Of a stretch of 64,000 bases of DNA, positions 63,969 through 64,000 are shown piece by piece (the first letter of the stretch is position 1; every line of letters begins with the position of its first letter). This DNA is from DAOSWM01 sp035380045 (GTDB taxonomy: Bacteria; Bacteroidota; Bacteroidia; Bacteroidales; Tenuifilaceae). Under the pieces are notes generated by a model. The model made no database searches. It was not told the origin of the DNA and saw only the letters and a list, made by a program, of their open reading frames with translations. The position numbers were made by a program, and so were the translations under genes. The stretch is from NCBI GenBank assembly GCA_035380045.1, contig DAOSWM010000012.1:1-64000 (forward strand). The letters are read 5' to 3'.

Positions 63969-64000
63969 GTAAAAATCAGCCTAAACCTAAAACTATATAT

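Noticed and set aside
1..64000. tRNA, rRNA, riboswitch, transposase or prophage genes
   Set aside because: No cloverleaf, rRNA block, known riboswitch core, transposase or phage structural gene could be recognised in any intergenic stretch by eye.

Overview
The window looks like a draft-genome scaffold from a member of the Bacteroidota, probably an anaerobic or microaerobic Bacteroidales-type organism. The evidence is a type IX secretion plug protein, a complete Na+-translocating NADH:quinone oxidoreductase operon, Reg_prop/Y_Y_Y sensor proteins, a DUF5916 protein, AT-rich DNA, few Shine-Dalgarno sites, and several promoters of the Bacteroidota form TTG-N19/20-TAnnTTTG. Four runs of exactly 100 N mark scaffold joins (16503, 22987, 34320, 35858). 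At least one of these is an artefact that splits an intact gene.

Layout. 0-1.4 kb: 3' part of an asparagine-synthase-like gene, then a MITE-like repeat. 1.9-6.5 kb: a plus-strand run of Na+/solute symporter, HEPN/MNT toxin-antitoxin pair, ADP-forming acyl-CoA synthetase and cupin. 6.5-9.4 kb: M16 protease. 9.4-10.2 kb: non-coding, repeat-rich. 10.2-16.1 kb: nqrABCDEF on the minus strand. 16.3-19.6 kb: T9SS plug protein converging on a LytTR regulator and its LytS-type kinase. 19.8-23.6 kb: small ExbB-like protein, a long repeat-rich surface protein cut by a gap, and an HD-domain protein cut by the same gap. 23.6-27.7 kb: Crp/Fnr regulator, glycosyltransferase, small lipoprotein, and an ankyrin-repeat protein with a barrel-like C-terminus. 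27.9-33.3 kb: S9-type hydrolase, SOS1-like Na+/H+ antiporter, MFS transporter. 33.3-41.7 kb: beta-helix protein, threonine aldolase, DUF5916 protein, exported glutathione peroxidase, exported amidase, unknown exported protein. 42.0-46.1 kb: TtcA-like tRNA thiolase, malic enzyme, small orphan ORF, lone sucD. 46.4-55.1 kb: four-gene signalling cassette of two large propeller sensors with different outputs, flanking two response regulators. 55.5-60.5 kb: YdiJ-like FAD/Fe-S oxidase and a 7TM-GAF sensor. 60.6-63.9 kb: ackA-ptb-buk operon.

How the genes fit together. Energy and carbon genes dominate. Nqr would export Na+ using NADH. The symporter and the SOS1-like antiporter would use or adjust that gradient. 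ackA, ptb, buk, the ADP-forming acyl-CoA synthetase, sucD and malic enzyme all act at acyl-CoA/ATP or C4-acid nodes, consistent with fermentative formation or recovery of acetate, butyrate or branched acids and succinate. Sensor proteins are abundant (LytS/LytTR, the propeller cassette, 7TM-GAF).

I found no tRNA, rRNA, CRISPR array, transposase or phage gene. Two short dispersed repeat families, each with two copies and inverted ends, are the clearest mobile-like DNA. No known defence or biosynthetic cluster stands out. The most unusual system is the propeller cassette at 46.4-55.1 kb.
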